From Lautropia sp. (GTDB lineage Bacteria; Pseudomonadota; Gammaproteobacteria; Burkholderiales; Burkholderiaceae_E), in contig JAUMZD010000037.1 of NCBI GenBank assembly GCA_030528325.1, positions 1-39,412 of the forward strand: a stretch of DNA of 39,412 nucleotides. Reading direction: 5' to 3'. Below, piece by piece: positions 1-9,618 of this stretch (positions are counted from its first letter, which is position 1; each line of letters opens with the position of its first letter). The notes beneath the pieces were generated by a model. It was not told the DNA's origin. It saw nothing but the letters and a program-made list of their open reading frames with translations, and ran no database searches. The position numbers and the translations under genes are program-made.

Positions 1-2
1 TT

Positions 3-1145
3 TTCAATTACGTCAGAAGCCAGTTCATCGATGTGATCGAGTGGGTCGATGACTCACGCGACACGCTGTCCTTCCGCTGGCCGGACGAGGACAAGGAGAT
101 CAAGAACGGGGCTCAGCTGATCGTGCGCGAATCGCAACAGGTGCAGTTCGTGGCGGCCGGCCAGTTTGCCGACCTGTTCGATCCTGGCAAGTACACGCTG
201 ACCACCGAGAACATCCCGATCCTGTCCACGATCCTGGGCTGGAAATATGGCTTCCAGTCGCCGTTCAAGTGCGATGTCTACTACCTGAACACACGGCTCT
301 TCACCGGCAACAAGTGGGGCACGTCCAATCCGGTGATGATGCGTGACCCTGATTTCGGCGTGGTGCGCTTGCGCGCCTTCGGCACCTATGATTTCCGCAT
401 CGTCGATGCGCCACGCTTCCTGAAGGAGGTGGCCGGCACCGATCACAACTTCCGGCTCGACGAGTTCAACGACACGATGCGCTCGCGGATCGTCAGCGTG
501 TTCACCGAGGCACTGGCCCGGGCCCATGTGCCGGTGCTGGATGTGGCGCAGCGCTATTCGGAGATGGGTGAGGCGCTGCTGCCCGTCATCAACCCGGCGG
601 TGCGCGAGAAGTACGGCCTGGAGATCACGAGCTTCATCCTGGAGAATGTGTCGGTACCGCCCGAGGTCGAGCAGGCCATCGACAAGCGCAGCAGCATCAG
701 CGTGATCGGCAACCTGAACGATTATGTGAAGTATCAGGTCGGGGCCTCGATGGGGGCGAGTGGTGAGGCCGGCTCGGCAGCCGCGATGCCGGCCCAGATG
801 GCGATGGGCTTCGCGATGGCGCAGGAGATGATGCGTGGCATGGGCGCGGGCGCTGCGCCGGCCGGCGCCGGCGTGATGGGCCATCAGGCCCCGGCTTCTG
901 GCGCAGGGCAGACGGTGTCGGGTCAGGGTGCCGTGATGATACCGGCCATGCCAGCGTCGGGTGCCGGCGCCGCAGGGTCGGTGGCCGGGCTCGAGGTATT
1001 CACACCCGAACAGGCGGCGCAGTTCCTGTCGGTGTCGGTCGACGACGTGATGGCGATCATCGCGTCGGGTGAGCTGAAGGCCAGAAAGATCGGTTCGGTG
1101 TACCGGATCGCACGGGCCTCGCTGGATGCGTTCCTGAGAGGCTGA
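3..1145 (+). CDS. SPFH-domain protein with C-terminal excisionase-type HTH (5' end outside window)
   Basis: The reading frame is open from the first complete codon of the window. The residues before the first GTG (position 33) continue a typical SPFH/virion-core-like start (FNYVRSQFIDVIEW), so the true start lies upstream and the gene is cut by the window edge. The body (to about nucleotide 720) is the SPFH core seen in YdjI/virion-core-like proteins, probably a membrane-associated scaffold. A Met/Ala/Gly-rich low-complexity linker follows at about 740-990. The last 50 residues (FTPEQAAQFLSVSVDDVMAI through RIARASLDAFL) look like a MerR/excisionase helix-turn-helix. The next gene starts 13 bases downstream and is probably cotranscribed. 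The family call is confident; the function is not known. Confidence 0.85.
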   Translation, partial: FNYVRSQFIDVIEWVDDSRDTLSFRWPDEDKEIKNGAQLIVRESQQVQFVAAGQFADLFDPGKYTLTTENIPILSTILGWKYGFQSPFKCDVYYLNTRLFTGNKWGTSNPVMMRDPDFGVVRLRAFGTYDFRIVDAPRFLKEVAGTDHNFRLDEFNDTMRSRIVSVFTEALARAHVPVLDVAQRYSEMGEALLPVINPAVREKYGLEITSFILENVSVPPEVEQAIDKRSSISVIGNLNDYVKYQVGASMGASGEAGSAAAMPAQMAMGFAMAQEMMRGMGAGAAPAGAGVMGHQAPASGAGQTVSGQGAVMIPAMPASGAGAAGSVAGLEVFTPEQAAQFLSVSVDDVMAIIASGELKARKIGSVYRIARASLDAFLRG

Positions 1146-1158
1146 GCGTCTTGAGCCG

Positions 1159-2343
1159 ATGAAGCCATCGTCGCATCCGGCCAGTGCATCGGTACAGGGT
1201 CAGGGCCGGCAGCCGCCTGCGCCTTCCGGGTCCGGGAACCTGCAGGCCGAGGCCCGGCGTCCGTGTCCCGAGTGTGGCGGGCCGCTGGAATGGAGTGCGC
1301 CCAGGCAGGCGCTGGCCTGCCCGTATTGCGGCACGGTGGTGCCGTGGGGGACATCGGCCGAAGGCGCCGCGCCTGATGGGGCGGCGCCGGATACCGGTGA
1401 GCAGGATCTGGAGGCCGCGCTGCGCCATCCGGCCAATGTCCGGGACTGGGGCCACGATCGCCGCGAAGTGAAATGCCAGAGCTGCCATGCCATTTCGGTT
1501 TTCGTCGATGGCAAGGTGGCAAGCCGGTGCGATTTCTGTGGCTCGCCCGCCATCGTGCCCCATGAGGCGATGCAGGATGCCATCGTGCCACAGAGCGTGC
1601 TGCCTTTCCGGATCGACCAGCAAGAGGTTCGTGACCTGATCAGAAAGTGGTATGGCTCGCGCTGGTTTGCGCCGAACCGACTGAAAACCGCGGCGCTGAC
1701 CGACACCCTGCATGGGGTTTACCTGCCCTACTGGACTTTCGATGCGCAGGCCCATGCTGTCTGGCGCGCCGAGGCCGGCCATTATTATCAGGAGATGGAG
1801 CGGGTGCGTGGCCCGGATGGCCAGCAGCAGTGGCGTCAGGTTCAGAAAGTGCGCTGGGTGCCCGCTTACGGGCAGGTTCAGCATTTCTTCGACGATGAGC
1901 TGGTGCCGGGCACGGTAGGCGTTCAGGCGCCGCTGCTGAAGCGGATCGAGCCCTTTCCGACCACGACGGATCTGAAGCCCTATTCACCGGAATATGTGCG
2001 GGGCTGGACGGTGGAGCGTTACCAGATCGACCTGCGCCGTGCGAGCCAGATAGGGGAGCGGCAGATGGACGACAGGTTGCGTGCCCTGTGTGCGTCGCGG
2101 GTGCCCGGTGACACGCAGCGGAATCTGGTGGTGGATGCGACGCTGACGGGACGGACCTTCAAGCATGTGCTGGTACCGGTCTGGGTCGTTCATTACCGGT
2201 TTGGCGCCAAACGGTATCAGCTCGTGGTGAACGGTTATACGGGGCAGGTGGCAGGCGAGCAGCCGTACAGCTGGATTAAGATCGCGCTGGCGGTGCTGGG
2301 CCTGCTGTTGCTGTTTGCCGCGATGGCCTATTCGCAGCGGTAG
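1159..2343 (+). CDS. Double zinc-ribbon membrane-anchored protein
   Basis: A 394-residue protein. The N-terminus is Pro/Ser/Gly-rich. A first zinc ribbon has CPECGG and CPYCG (about residues 36-57) and a second has CQSCH and CDFCG (about 109-131). The middle has no domain I can name with certainty; it is rich in Trp/Tyr and beta-strand-like. The C-terminus has one transmembrane helix (IALAVLGLLLLFAAMAY) ending five residues before the stop, so it is probably tail-anchored. Proteins of this type are often annotated loosely as primosomal protein N'-like because of the ribbons; no helicase motifs are present here. It sits 13 bases after the SPFH gene, a recurrent pairing, which suggests the two work together at the membrane. 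Confidence 0.8.
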   Translation: MKPSSHPASASVQGQGRQPPAPSGSGNLQAEARRPCPECGGPLEWSAPRQALACPYCGTVVPWGTSAEGAAPDGAAPDTGEQDLEAALRHPANVRDWGHDRREVKCQSCHAISVFVDGKVASRCDFCGSPAIVPHEAMQDAIVPQSVLPFRIDQQEVRDLIRKWYGSRWFAPNRLKTAALTDTLHGVYLPYWTFDAQAHAVWRAEAGHYYQEMERVRGPDGQQQWRQVQKVRWVPAYGQVQHFFDDELVPGTVGVQAPLLKRIEPFPTTTDLKPYSPEYVRGWTVERYQIDLRRASQIGERQMDDRLRALCASRVPGDTQRNLVVDATLTGRTFKHVLVPVWVVHYRFGAKRYQLVVNGYTGQVAGEQPYSWIKIALAVLGLLLLFAAMAYSQR

Positions 2344-2525
2344 CGGAGTCCGGAAGATGTGGCAGCAGAGCGCATCATCAACGGCTCAAGCCTCATCCAT
2401 TTTTTTCCGGGCGGATGTGGATCCATGCGCGTGCTGCTGCCGTACCGGGCATGGCCATCTCCGGTCTGCGCGTGTGCTGATGTGGAGATGGCCGGATGCA
2501 CGGGCGATGCCGAGTGAGTACACCG
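2344..2525. repeat. Convergent intergenic region with a 10-bp perfect hairpin
   Basis: Between the convergent zinc-ribbon and lipoprotein genes. GGCCATCTCC (2453-2462) is the exact reverse complement of GGAGATGGCC (2484-2493), with a 21-base loop. GCAT (2449-2452) and ATGC (2496-2499) extend the stem past a two-base bulge. No T-run follows on either strand, so it is a terminator-like or attenuating hairpin rather than a proven intrinsic terminator. No gene is visible. Confidence 0.5.
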
Positions 2526-3578
2526 TCACGGCATGCCTTCAACCTGGCGGTCAGCCTGGCCGGCCCAGCGCAACTTCACCGAGATGTAGCGCCTGGCCTC
2601 CTGGCCCCGGTGCCAGCGCAGTGGCAGGTGGATGTAGCGGGTCAGGTGCACGCCCTGCGCCTGTTTCTTCCAGTCGTCGTCGGATCCGCCTGCCTGCACC
2701 TTCCAGATGGAACACAGTTTCCACAGAGCCGTGGCATTGGCCTTCTGTTGCGCCGCATTGCTCCGGTGGGTATTGACGCAGAGTTCAAAGCTGTTGTTTG
2801 GTACCGAAATGTTTTCTATGGTCAGGTGTACGCTGCGTCGCACTCCATCCTCTCCCGTGAGTTCCCAGTTGTCCAGGTCGCCGGCTGGATACGGGCGGCG
2901 ACCATTGATGACCCTGGTTCCCGTGATGCCGAGCGGGGGTGGCATGGCGCCGAGTTCAATCGGCTGATCCCAGTGCGGCGTGCCATGTCTGCGTGCCTCC
3001 CGCCAGTGGAGTGAGGTCAGGTAGTAGATATCTCCCTGGCGTCGGTCGTACATGCTGACGACCGGAAAGAAACCATAGGTGAAGCTGAAACGGTCATATT
3101 CGACACGTTCACCCTGACGGTTCGGCACATGGGTTCGCACGAAGCTTTCTGTGACGTAACGTGCCTGACCCGTGCGGCCACTATCGTGTTCGGCGCGCAG
3201 GAAGAAGTCGACGGTGGCCCGGTTCAGAAGGCTATTGGGGAGCTTGACCGGAGACACGGGCTGGAGTGTCAGCGGTTTTTCGGGATCGCCGATGCTGGTT
3301 CGCAGAACCGACGCGAGCACGTCTCCGCGCACGCCCTGCTCCGAAATCGGGGCGACCACATGGGGCTGGCTGATGGGTTCGCTGTAATCTGGACCGCCCG
3401 GTGGCGCTGGTTGGGTGGGGGCCGTGGGGTTGGCTGGTGTGCCAGCGGTGGGGGCCTTGGTGGACAGCGATGACTGTTCAGGGGGGCTGCTGCCTGTGTC
3501 CTGGCCATTGCCGCCGCAAGCCGCAAGAACGGCCAGCGCCAGCATACCAAGTGGATAGCGAAACTGATGGGGGGTCAT
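2526..3578 (-). CDS. Lipoprotein of unknown function
   Basis: 350 residues. The N-terminus is a lipoprotein signal: a short basic start, a hydrophobic stretch and a lipobox LAAC with Cys21. A Ser/Thr/Pro-rich linker to about residue 65 follows, as expected for a surface or periplasmic lipoprotein. The remainder (about 70-350) is a beta-rich domain I do not recognise; it holds single cysteines near FELCVNTHR and WKLCSIWK that could form a disulphide. The start is supported by a strong Shine-Dalgarno site (AAGGAGG) about five bases upstream. It is a single-gene unit, convergent with the zinc-ribbon gene and downstream of betT on the same strand but 254 bases away. Confidence 0.75.
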   Translation of the reverse strand: MTPHQFRYPLGMLALAVLAACGGNGQDTGSSPPEQSSLSTKAPTAGTPANPTAPTQPAPPGGPDYSEPISQPHVVAPISEQGVRGDVLASVLRTSIGDPEKPLTLQPVSPVKLPNSLLNRATVDFFLRAEHDSGRTGQARYVTESFVRTHVPNRQGERVEYDRFSFTYGFFPVVSMYDRRQGDIYYLTSLHWREARRHGTPHWDQPIELGAMPPPLGITGTRVINGRRPYPAGDLDNWELTGEDGVRRSVHLTIENISVPNNSFELCVNTHRSNAAQQKANATALWKLCSIWKVQAGGSDDDWKKQAQGVHLTRYIHLPLRWHRGQEARRYISVKLRWAGQADRQVEGMP

Positions 3579-3791
3579 GAGAATCCTCCTTGGGGTGAGT
3601 CGAACCCTTTCATGGTCGGATCAGGGCTTCGTTAGGTGTATGTCGATATGCGGTGGCAATGGAAATTTTTCTGTCAATCTTGTGTTTTTGTTTCCTGTTG
3701 TTTTCAGATTGGCACCGAAATTGGCTGATATTCCTGTTTCTCACGGGTGTGTCGAACATGAATGAATGCCCGTCGACAGGTGCATGACAGC

Positions 3792-3805
3792 GCCCGTCGG
3801 CGGGC
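3792..3805 (-). terminator. Possible weak terminator hairpin after betT
   Basis: GCCCG-TCGG-CGGGC stem-loop lying 28 bases past the betT stop. There is no T-run on the minus strand, so the call rests on position and stem only. Confidence 0.25.
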
Positions 3806-3832
3806 ATCGGCAGACAGCGGCGGTTGCGAGAC

Positions 3833-5866
3833 TCAGCGCTCCAGATGCAGGAACTGCATGTGCCGCTCGTACTGGTTCAGGATGTCGCTGATGATCTGAT
3901 CCTTGTTGTAGCCGACCAGGTCGTATTCCTGGCTGCCTTCGCGCAGGAAGACTTCGGCACGCCAGTAGCGTTCATGCTCGTCGTCCGGATCGAGGTTGGT
4001 GGCATTGCCCAGTGCAAAGACGGGCATCAGGGCAGAGACCGGTTGCACCTGGTAGATGAAGTCCACTTCCTCACCGTGCAGCACGTCGAGGGTCAGGCTG
4101 TGGCTGTCGGGATCCTGCTTGATCTGCGTTTTCACGCCCTGCCTGTTCAGCTCGGCACTGACTTCCTGCATGGCCGGCAACAGCGTGGTCTGCATGAAGC
4201 GCAGCACGCTGGCATGGCTGGGGAAGTTGAGGATGCGATGCAGCCGGTCACGCCAGCTGTGGCCGGGTTGCAGGGCTGGTGCGAAGTCGATGGTGCTGGC
4301 CTTGCGCTTGTTGCCCTCCTGGCGGAGGCTGTGGAACATGGCCACCATGTAGATGACCAGCACGAGCGAGAAGGGCAGGCCGGCGGCGACCGAGACGGAT
4401 TGCAGGGCGCCGAAACCGCCAGAGAACAGAAGTCCCAGGGTGATCAGGCCCGTGGCGGCTGCCCAGAAGAGGCGCAGCATGATCGGGGCATCGCTGCCGG
4501 AGCTGAGGTTGCGCGATGAGAGGTTCGCCAGCACCAGCGCGCCCGAGTCGGCCGAGGTGATGAAGAAGATCAGGCCGATGATGACGGCGGCGGTCGACCA
4601 GACACCGGACCAGGGGTAGTGCTCGAACAGGGTGAACATGCCCATGGCTGGATCGTTCAGCGCGACCTGAGCCAGATTCGGGTCGGTGGCCGACAGCGCG
4701 ATGGCGGAGTTGCCGAAGATCGAGAACCACGCAAAGATGAAGCCGAGCGGGATGAACATCACACCGAAGACGAATTCACGCAGCGTGCGGCCGCGCGAGA
4801 TGCGGGCGATGAAGAGGCCAACGAATGGGGCCCAGGCCACCCACCAGGCCCAGAAGAAGATCGTCCAGGAGGCTTTCCAGCTTTCGGCTTCGGCACCGGC
4901 GTAGGCATAGACCTCGAAGGTCTTGCGGGGCAGCGTCTGGAAGTAATCACCGATGTTCTGCACCATGGCGTTGAGCAGGAACTTGGTCGGGCCGGCAAAG
5001 AGCAGTGCGAGCATCAGCAGCGTGGCCATCAGCATGTTGATTTCCGACAGGCGACGCACGCCCTTCTCGACGCCGGACATGGCCGACAGGCCGGCGGCCA
5101 CGATGACGACGATGATGATGGCGGCCTGCATCATCTTGTCGGTGGGCAGGCCAAAAACATGCGTGAGACCGGCGTTGGCTTGCAGTACGCCGATGCCCAG
5201 ACTGGTGGCGAGCCCCAGCAGCGTGCAGACGACGCCGAAGACGTCGACACTGTGGCCGAGCCAGCCATCGGCGCGTTTCTGCCCGAAGACGGGAATCAGC
5301 GCCGAACGAAGGGCCAGTGGCAGGTTGTGGCGGTAGGAGAAATAGGCCAGCGCCATGCCGATCAGCGCGTAGATGCCCCAGCCATGCAGCCCCCAGTGCA
5401 GGAAGGTCTGGGCCAGTGCCGCTTCGGCGGCGGCAGGGGTGCTGCCCTGGCCTACTGGGGGGGTCAGGTAGTGGGAAAGGGGCTCGGAGGCGCCGAAGAA
5501 GAGCAGGTCGATGCCGATGCCGGCCGAGAACAGCATGGCGGCCCAGGCCAGAAAGGGGAAGTCCGGCTTGTCGTGATCCTGGCCGAGTTTGATGTCACCG
5601 TACTTGGACAAGCCCACATAGGTGGCAAAGATGCCGTAGGCCGCCACGATCAGCATGTAGTACCAGCCGAAGCGGTCGGACACCCAGGCCAGTGCATTGC
5701 CGAGCAGGGCTTCGCTGGCGGCCGGGAAGAAGAGCGTGAAGCCGATCAGCGCAAGGGTGGCGATGGCCGAGATGGCAAAGACGACCCGGTTGATGGCTAC
5801 CGGTTCGTGTGGACTGGCAGTGCTGGCAGACGGTGGACTGTGCATGCGTTTCTCCATGGTTGTCAT
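3833..5866 (-). CDS. betT: Choline/betaine BCCT-family transporter BetT
   Basis: 677 residues, the normal size for BetT-type carriers with the long C-terminal cytoplasmic domain. Twelve hydrophobic segments fill about residues 25-510. The BCCT signature region is clear (WTIFFWAWWVAWAPFVGLFI, then ISRGRTLREFVFGV). The soluble C-terminal part (about 515-677) is the domain associated with osmotic sensing in BetT. It would import choline across the inner membrane to feed BetA and BetB, encoded just upstream on the same strand. The start is uncertain: two in-frame ATGs (5866, 5857) lack a good Shine-Dalgarno site; the longer form is given. Confidence 0.92.
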   Translation of the reverse strand: MTTMEKRMHSPPSASTASPHEPVAINRVVFAISAIATLALIGFTLFFPAASEALLGNALAWVSDRFGWYYMLIVAAYGIFATYVGLSKYGDIKLGQDHDKPDFPFLAWAAMLFSAGIGIDLLFFGASEPLSHYLTPPVGQGSTPAAAEAALAQTFLHWGLHGWGIYALIGMALAYFSYRHNLPLALRSALIPVFGQKRADGWLGHSVDVFGVVCTLLGLATSLGIGVLQANAGLTHVFGLPTDKMMQAAIIIVVIVAAGLSAMSGVEKGVRRLSEINMLMATLLMLALLFAGPTKFLLNAMVQNIGDYFQTLPRKTFEVYAYAGAEAESWKASWTIFFWAWWVAWAPFVGLFIARISRGRTLREFVFGVMFIPLGFIFAWFSIFGNSAIALSATDPNLAQVALNDPAMGMFTLFEHYPWSGVWSTAAVIIGLIFFITSADSGALVLANLSSRNLSSGSDAPIMLRLFWAAATGLITLGLLFSGGFGALQSVSVAAGLPFSLVLVIYMVAMFHSLRQEGNKRKASTIDFAPALQPGHSWRDRLHRILNFPSHASVLRFMQTTLLPAMQEVSAELNRQGVKTQIKQDPDSHSLTLDVLHGEEVDFIYQVQPVSALMPVFALGNATNLDPDDEHERYWRAEVFLREGSQEYDLVGYNKDQIISDILNQYERHMQFLHLER

Positions 5867-6016
5867 TCGGGTCGGCCCGTTTCCGGGGCGGGCCGTGGCG
5901 ACCGTGATGAGGGCTCATGGGGCGTCCAGGGGCGTCACTCGGGTCGCTGGTCAGAGGGGGCCGGGGGTGCAACCGTGGTTCGGGTCTAGGCGATCGATCC
6001 GTGGGCCCCTGGCGGC

Positions 6017-7702
6017 TCAGCGGCGCTGGGGCTCTCCCCGGAGCGGTGCGCCGTTGGCGACGTAGTAGGGCACGTCGAGGGCTGGCAGGGGCTGGCGGCC
6101 CCGGATCCGGTCGGCGATCTTCTCGGCGATCATGATCGTGGTGGCGTTCAGGTTGCCGGTGATGATGTCGGGCATGATCGAGGCATCGACGACACGCAGG
6201 CCTTGAAGCCCGTGAACCCGCCCCTGGCCGTCGACCACGGCCTGCTCGCCCAGTCCCATCGTGCAGGTGCAGGAGGGGTGATAGGCGGTTTCGGCATGCT
6301 GGCGGACGTAGGCGTCCAGCTCGGCATCGCTTTGCAGCTCGTCGGCGGGGGTGATGACCTTGCCCCGGAAGGCGTCGAGTGCCGGCTGGCGGAAGATCTC
6401 GCGGGTGATGCGGATGGCTGCCCGGAATTCCTCCCAGTCCTGGGGGTGCGACATGTAGTTGAACAGGATGCTGGGCGCTTCGTGCGGGTTGGCCGAGCGC
6501 AGCTTGATGCGGCCGCGGCTGAGGGATCGCATCGATCCGACATGGGCCTGGAAGCTGTGCGACTTCGCGGCATTCCGGCCATCGTAACGCACGGCGATGG
6601 GCAGGAAGTGATACTGGATGTTGGGCCAGAGGAACTTGTCATGGCTGCGGATGAAGCCGCCGGCCTCGAAGTGATTGCTGGCACCGAGCCCCGTGCCCTT
6701 GAAAAGCCATTCGGCGCCGATGGCGGGCTTGTTCCACCACTTCGTGGCCGGGGCAAGCGACACGGGCTGGGTGCATTCGTACTGCATGTACAGTTCGAGG
6801 TGATCCTGCAGGTTGTTGCCCACGCCAGGCAGATCCAGCACCTCGGTCACGCCCGCCTCCCTCAGCCAGGCGCCGGGGCCGACACCCGAGCGTTGCAGCA
6901 GGGTGGGCGAGGCGATGGCGCCGCCGCAGAGGATCACTTCGCGGCTGGCATGGGCAGTCAGGGTCTTGCCCCGTTGCTCGTAGCGCACGCCCACTGCTCG
7001 TGTGCCTTCGAAGAGGATCACGTCGACGAGTGCGCGGGTCTGGATCGACAGCGTGTTGCGGTCACGGGCCATGTCCAGGTAGCCGCGAGCCGTCGAGCTG
7101 CGCCGACCATGCGGGGTGACGAAGCGATCCATCGGGCCGAAGCCTTCCTGCTGGTAACCGTTCAGGTCGTCGGTTCGGGGGTAGCCCGCCTGCACGCCGG
7201 CTTCGACCATCGCCTCGAAGAGCGGGTTGACGCCGGGTTTGGCCGTGGTGACATGAATCGGCCCGTCGGCCCCGTGGTAATCGTTGGGGCCGGCATCCCG
7301 GTGCTCGGCTTTCCTGAAGTAGGGCAGGCAGTTGAGGTAAGTCCAGTCGTCCAGGCCCGGTTTCAGGGCCCACTGGTCGAAGTCCATCGCGTTGCCACGG
7401 ATGTAGCACATGCCGTTGATCAGTGAGGAGCCGCCCAGTCCCTTGCCCCGGCCGCAGTCCATCCGGCGGTTGTCCATGTGCGGTTCCGGGTCGGTCTTGT
7501 AGGCCCAGTTGTAGGTGGTGCCCTGCAGAGGCAACGCCAGTGCGGCGGGCATCTGGGTGCGGAAATCGAGGCGGTAATCGGGTAGCCCCGCTTCGAGCAG
7601 CAGAACCGAGACGTTCGGGTCTTCGGTCAGTCGGGCGGCGAGTACGTTGCCGGCCGAACCGGCGCCGATGATGATGTAGTCGTAGGTGTCGCTTGGGGTC
7701 AT
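6017..7702 (-). CDS. betA: Choline dehydrogenase BetA (GMC oxidoreductase)
   Basis: 561 residues. It oxidises choline to betaine aldehyde with FAD, and is membrane-linked in the known enzymes. The N-terminal Rossmann motif [15 protein letters not shown] binds FAD. The GMC signature [17 protein letters not shown] is near residue 90. The catalytic histidine region [10 protein letters not shown] is near residue 470, and the C-terminal [14 protein letters not shown] motif is present. It is 90 bases downstream of betB and 150 bases upstream of betT, all on the minus strand, so an operon betB-betA-betT is likely. Nothing looks damaged. Confidence 0.95.
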   Translation of the reverse strand: MTPSDTYDYIIIGAGSAGNVLAARLTEDPNVSVLLLEAGLPDYRLDFRTQMPAALALPLQGTTYNWAYKTDPEPHMDNRRMDCGRGKGLGGSSLINGMCYIRGNAMDFDQWALKPGLDDWTYLNCLPYFRKAEHRDAGPNDYHGADGPIHVTTAKPGVNPLFEAMVEAGVQAGYPRTDDLNGYQQEGFGPMDRFVTPHGRRSSTARGYLDMARDRNTLSIQTRALVDVILFEGTRAVGVRYEQRGKTLTAHASREVILCGGAIASPTLLQRSGVGPGAWLREAGVTEVLDLPGVGNNLQDHLELYMQYECTQPVSLAPATKWWNKPAIGAEWLFKGTGLGASNHFEAGGFIRSHDKFLWPNIQYHFLPIAVRYDGRNAAKSHSFQAHVGSMRSLSRGRIKLRSANPHEAPSILFNYMSHPQDWEEFRAAIRITREIFRQPALDAFRGKVITPADELQSDAELDAYVRQHAETAYHPSCTCTMGLGEQAVVDGQGRVHGLQGLRVVDASIMPDIITGNLNATTIMIAEKIADRIRGRQPLPALDVPYYVANGAPLRGEPQRR

Positions 7703-7792
7703 GGGTCGGGGTCGGGGGTGACGAGCCGGCGCATGGGCACCGGAAGAGGCGGCCCGCCCGTGCCGGGGCCGCCGCGAGCCGGGTGGCCGGTG

Positions 7793-9256
7793 TCAGAACA
7801 CGGAGGCGAAGTCGCCCAGTTCCACTTGAACCGATTTGGTCTGGGTGTAGTGCATCAGCGTCTGGATGCCGTTTTCCCGGCCGATGCCGGACTGCTTGTA
7901 GCCGCCGACCGGCATCGGGGCAGGGGACTCGCCCCAGGTGTTGAGCCAGCAGATGCCGGCCTGGATCTGGCCGATGACACGGTGGGCCCGTTTCAGGTCG
8001 GGGGTGACGACTCCGGCCGCCAGACCGTAGGTGGTGTCGTTGGCGCGGCGGATGACCTCGTCTTCGGTGTCGTAGGCGAGGATGCTCATCACCGGCCCGA
8101 AGATTTCCTCGCGCACGATCTTCATGTCGTCGCGGCAGTCGGTGAAGATGGTCGGCGCCACATAGGCACCATGCCGGAACGGAGCTTCCTCGATGCGTAC
8201 CCCACCGCACAGCAGTCTCGCCCCATCTTCCTTGCCACTTTCGATGTAAGCAATCACTTTCTCCATGTGAGGGAAGCTGACGAGCGGCCCGAAGTTGGTG
8301 GCCTCGTCCAGCGGATCACCGATGCGGATGCGGCCAGCGCGTTCGACAACGGCTTTCTCGAAGCGCTCCTTCAGTGAAGTGGGTACAAACACACGTGTGC
8401 CGTTCGTGCAGACCTGACCGCTGCTGTAGAAGTTGGCCATCAGGGCGATGTCGACGGCCAGCTTCAGATCGGCATCGTCGAGGATGATGAGCGGGGACTT
8501 GCCGCCCAGTTCCATCGTCACCTCCTTCAGCGAGGAGGCGGCTGCCGAGGCCATCACCTTCTTGCCGGTGCTGACACCGCCGGTGAAGGACACCTTGGCG
8601 ATGTCCGGGTGCTGGCTGAGGGCTTCTCCCACCTGCCAGTTGCCCTGCACCACGTTGAAGAGGCCCGGGGGGGCGCCGGCCTCGATCAGGATTTCGGCCA
8701 GCTTCGGGGCGCTGAGGGGCGTGACTTCGCTGGGCTTGAAGACCATGGCGTTGCCGGCGGCCAGGGCCGGGGCGGCCTTCCACATGGCGATCTGGATCGG
8801 GTAGTTCCAGGCGCCGATGCCGGCCACGACCCCGAGGGGCTCCTGGCGCGTGTAGACGAAGCTGCTCGGGCGCAGCGGAATCTGCCGGCCCTCGACGGCC
8901 ACGGCCAGTCCGGCGTAGTACTCGATCACGTCGGCACCGGTGACGATGTCCACGTACCGGGTTTCACCGATCGGCTTGCCCGTGTCGAGGCTCTCGAGAT
9001 GGGCCAGTTCGTCGTTGCGCTCGCGAAGGATGGCCACGGCCCGGTTCAGGATGCGTCCCCGTTCGACGGGGCTGAGTGCGGCCCAGCTGGCCTGGGCGAC
9101 CTGCGCCGATCGAATGGCTGCTTCGATGTCCGCGTCCGTGGCGGCCTGTACCGTGGCGAGCACCTCGCCGTTGGCCGGGTTGATGGTCTCGAAGGTGTCG
9201 GCCTCGGCTCGTGTAGGCACGTACTGCCCGTTGATGAAGGAAGAAAGCCGGCTCAT
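7793..9256 (-). CDS. betB: Betaine aldehyde dehydrogenase BetB
   Basis: 487 residues from the chosen start. It oxidises betaine aldehyde to glycine betaine with NAD(P)+. Seen: the ALDH glutamate motif MELGGKSPL, the catalytic cysteine motif [14 protein letters not shown], and the C-terminal signature [10 protein letters not shown]. An upstream in-frame ATG would add seven residues, but ATG 9256 is preceded directly by AGGAGGTGAC, an almost ideal Shine-Dalgarno site, and the protein from there ([13 protein letters not shown]) matches the family start. It is the first gene of the bet block; the usual betI repressor gene is not beside it. Confidence 0.95.
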   Translation of the reverse strand: MSRLSSFINGQYVPTRAEADTFETINPANGEVLATVQAATDADIEAAIRSAQVAQASWAALSPVERGRILNRAVAILRERNDELAHLESLDTGKPIGETRYVDIVTGADVIEYYAGLAVAVEGRQIPLRPSSFVYTRQEPLGVVAGIGAWNYPIQIAMWKAAPALAAGNAMVFKPSEVTPLSAPKLAEILIEAGAPPGLFNVVQGNWQVGEALSQHPDIAKVSFTGGVSTGKKVMASAAASSLKEVTMELGGKSPLIILDDADLKLAVDIALMANFYSSGQVCTNGTRVFVPTSLKERFEKAVVERAGRIRIGDPLDEATNFGPLVSFPHMEKVIAYIESGKEDGARLLCGGVRIEEAPFRHGAYVAPTIFTDCRDDMKIVREEIFGPVMSILAYDTEDEVIRRANDTTYGLAAGVVTPDLKRAHRVIGQIQAGICWLNTWGESPAPMPVGGYKQSGIGRENGIQTLMHYTQTKSVQVELGDFASVF

Positions 9257-9266
9257 GTCACCTCCT
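9257..9266 (-). promoter_or_regulatory. Strong Shine-Dalgarno site fixing the betB start
   Basis: AGGAGGTGAC on the minus strand, immediately before ATG at 9256. It decides between two possible betB starts. Confidence 0.85.
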
Positions 9267-9618
9267 GATCGTTGCATCTGGTTTGGGTTGAAGAACGGGG
9301 CCGCTGGCTGGCGGCCGTGTGGGCAGACCCTTTTGTATCTTACTGTGTCCGTGCCGAAGGCGCAGGCTTAACTGTCCGGGGTGAATGGTGGTGGCTGCCG
9401 TCGCAAGGACTTTCGTTCATGAGTTGCGGGGTTATCGTTCATGAATCGTTCAAGTTGATCATAATGCTGATCGGCGGGGCCGAGGGGGACATCGGGTCGG
9501 TCATCGTCAGGGGGAGCGCGCTGTCAGAACCGGTTCCGGTGTGCCGGTTCCGGGTGAGGCGTTGATCGGCGAGCGTGGCCGGGCAGGCCCGCGATGATGT
9601 TCTGGAAGGATGACGAGC
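9267..9618. promoter_or_regulatory. Divergent regulatory region betB / PycTM-like gene with phased CGTTCA repeats
   Basis: No gene is visible in this divergent region. CGTTCATGA occurs at 9414-9422 and 9436-9444, and CGTTCA again at 9447-9452. The starts are 22 and 11 bases apart, two turns and one turn of the helix, so all lie on one face. TTCATGAA (9438-9445) is a perfect 8-bp palindrome. Read on the betB strand this is a TTGAACGATTCATGAACG stretch, the kind of TGAACG-rich palindrome expected for BetI-type repressors. Binding by BetI is inference. A Shine-Dalgarno site GGAAGG (9604-9609) serves the plus-strand gene. Confidence 0.55.

Noticed and set aside
4619..5989. 456-codon plus-strand open frame
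   Set aside because: Shadow of betT; low-complexity Gly/Glu/Asp composition and no ribosome site.
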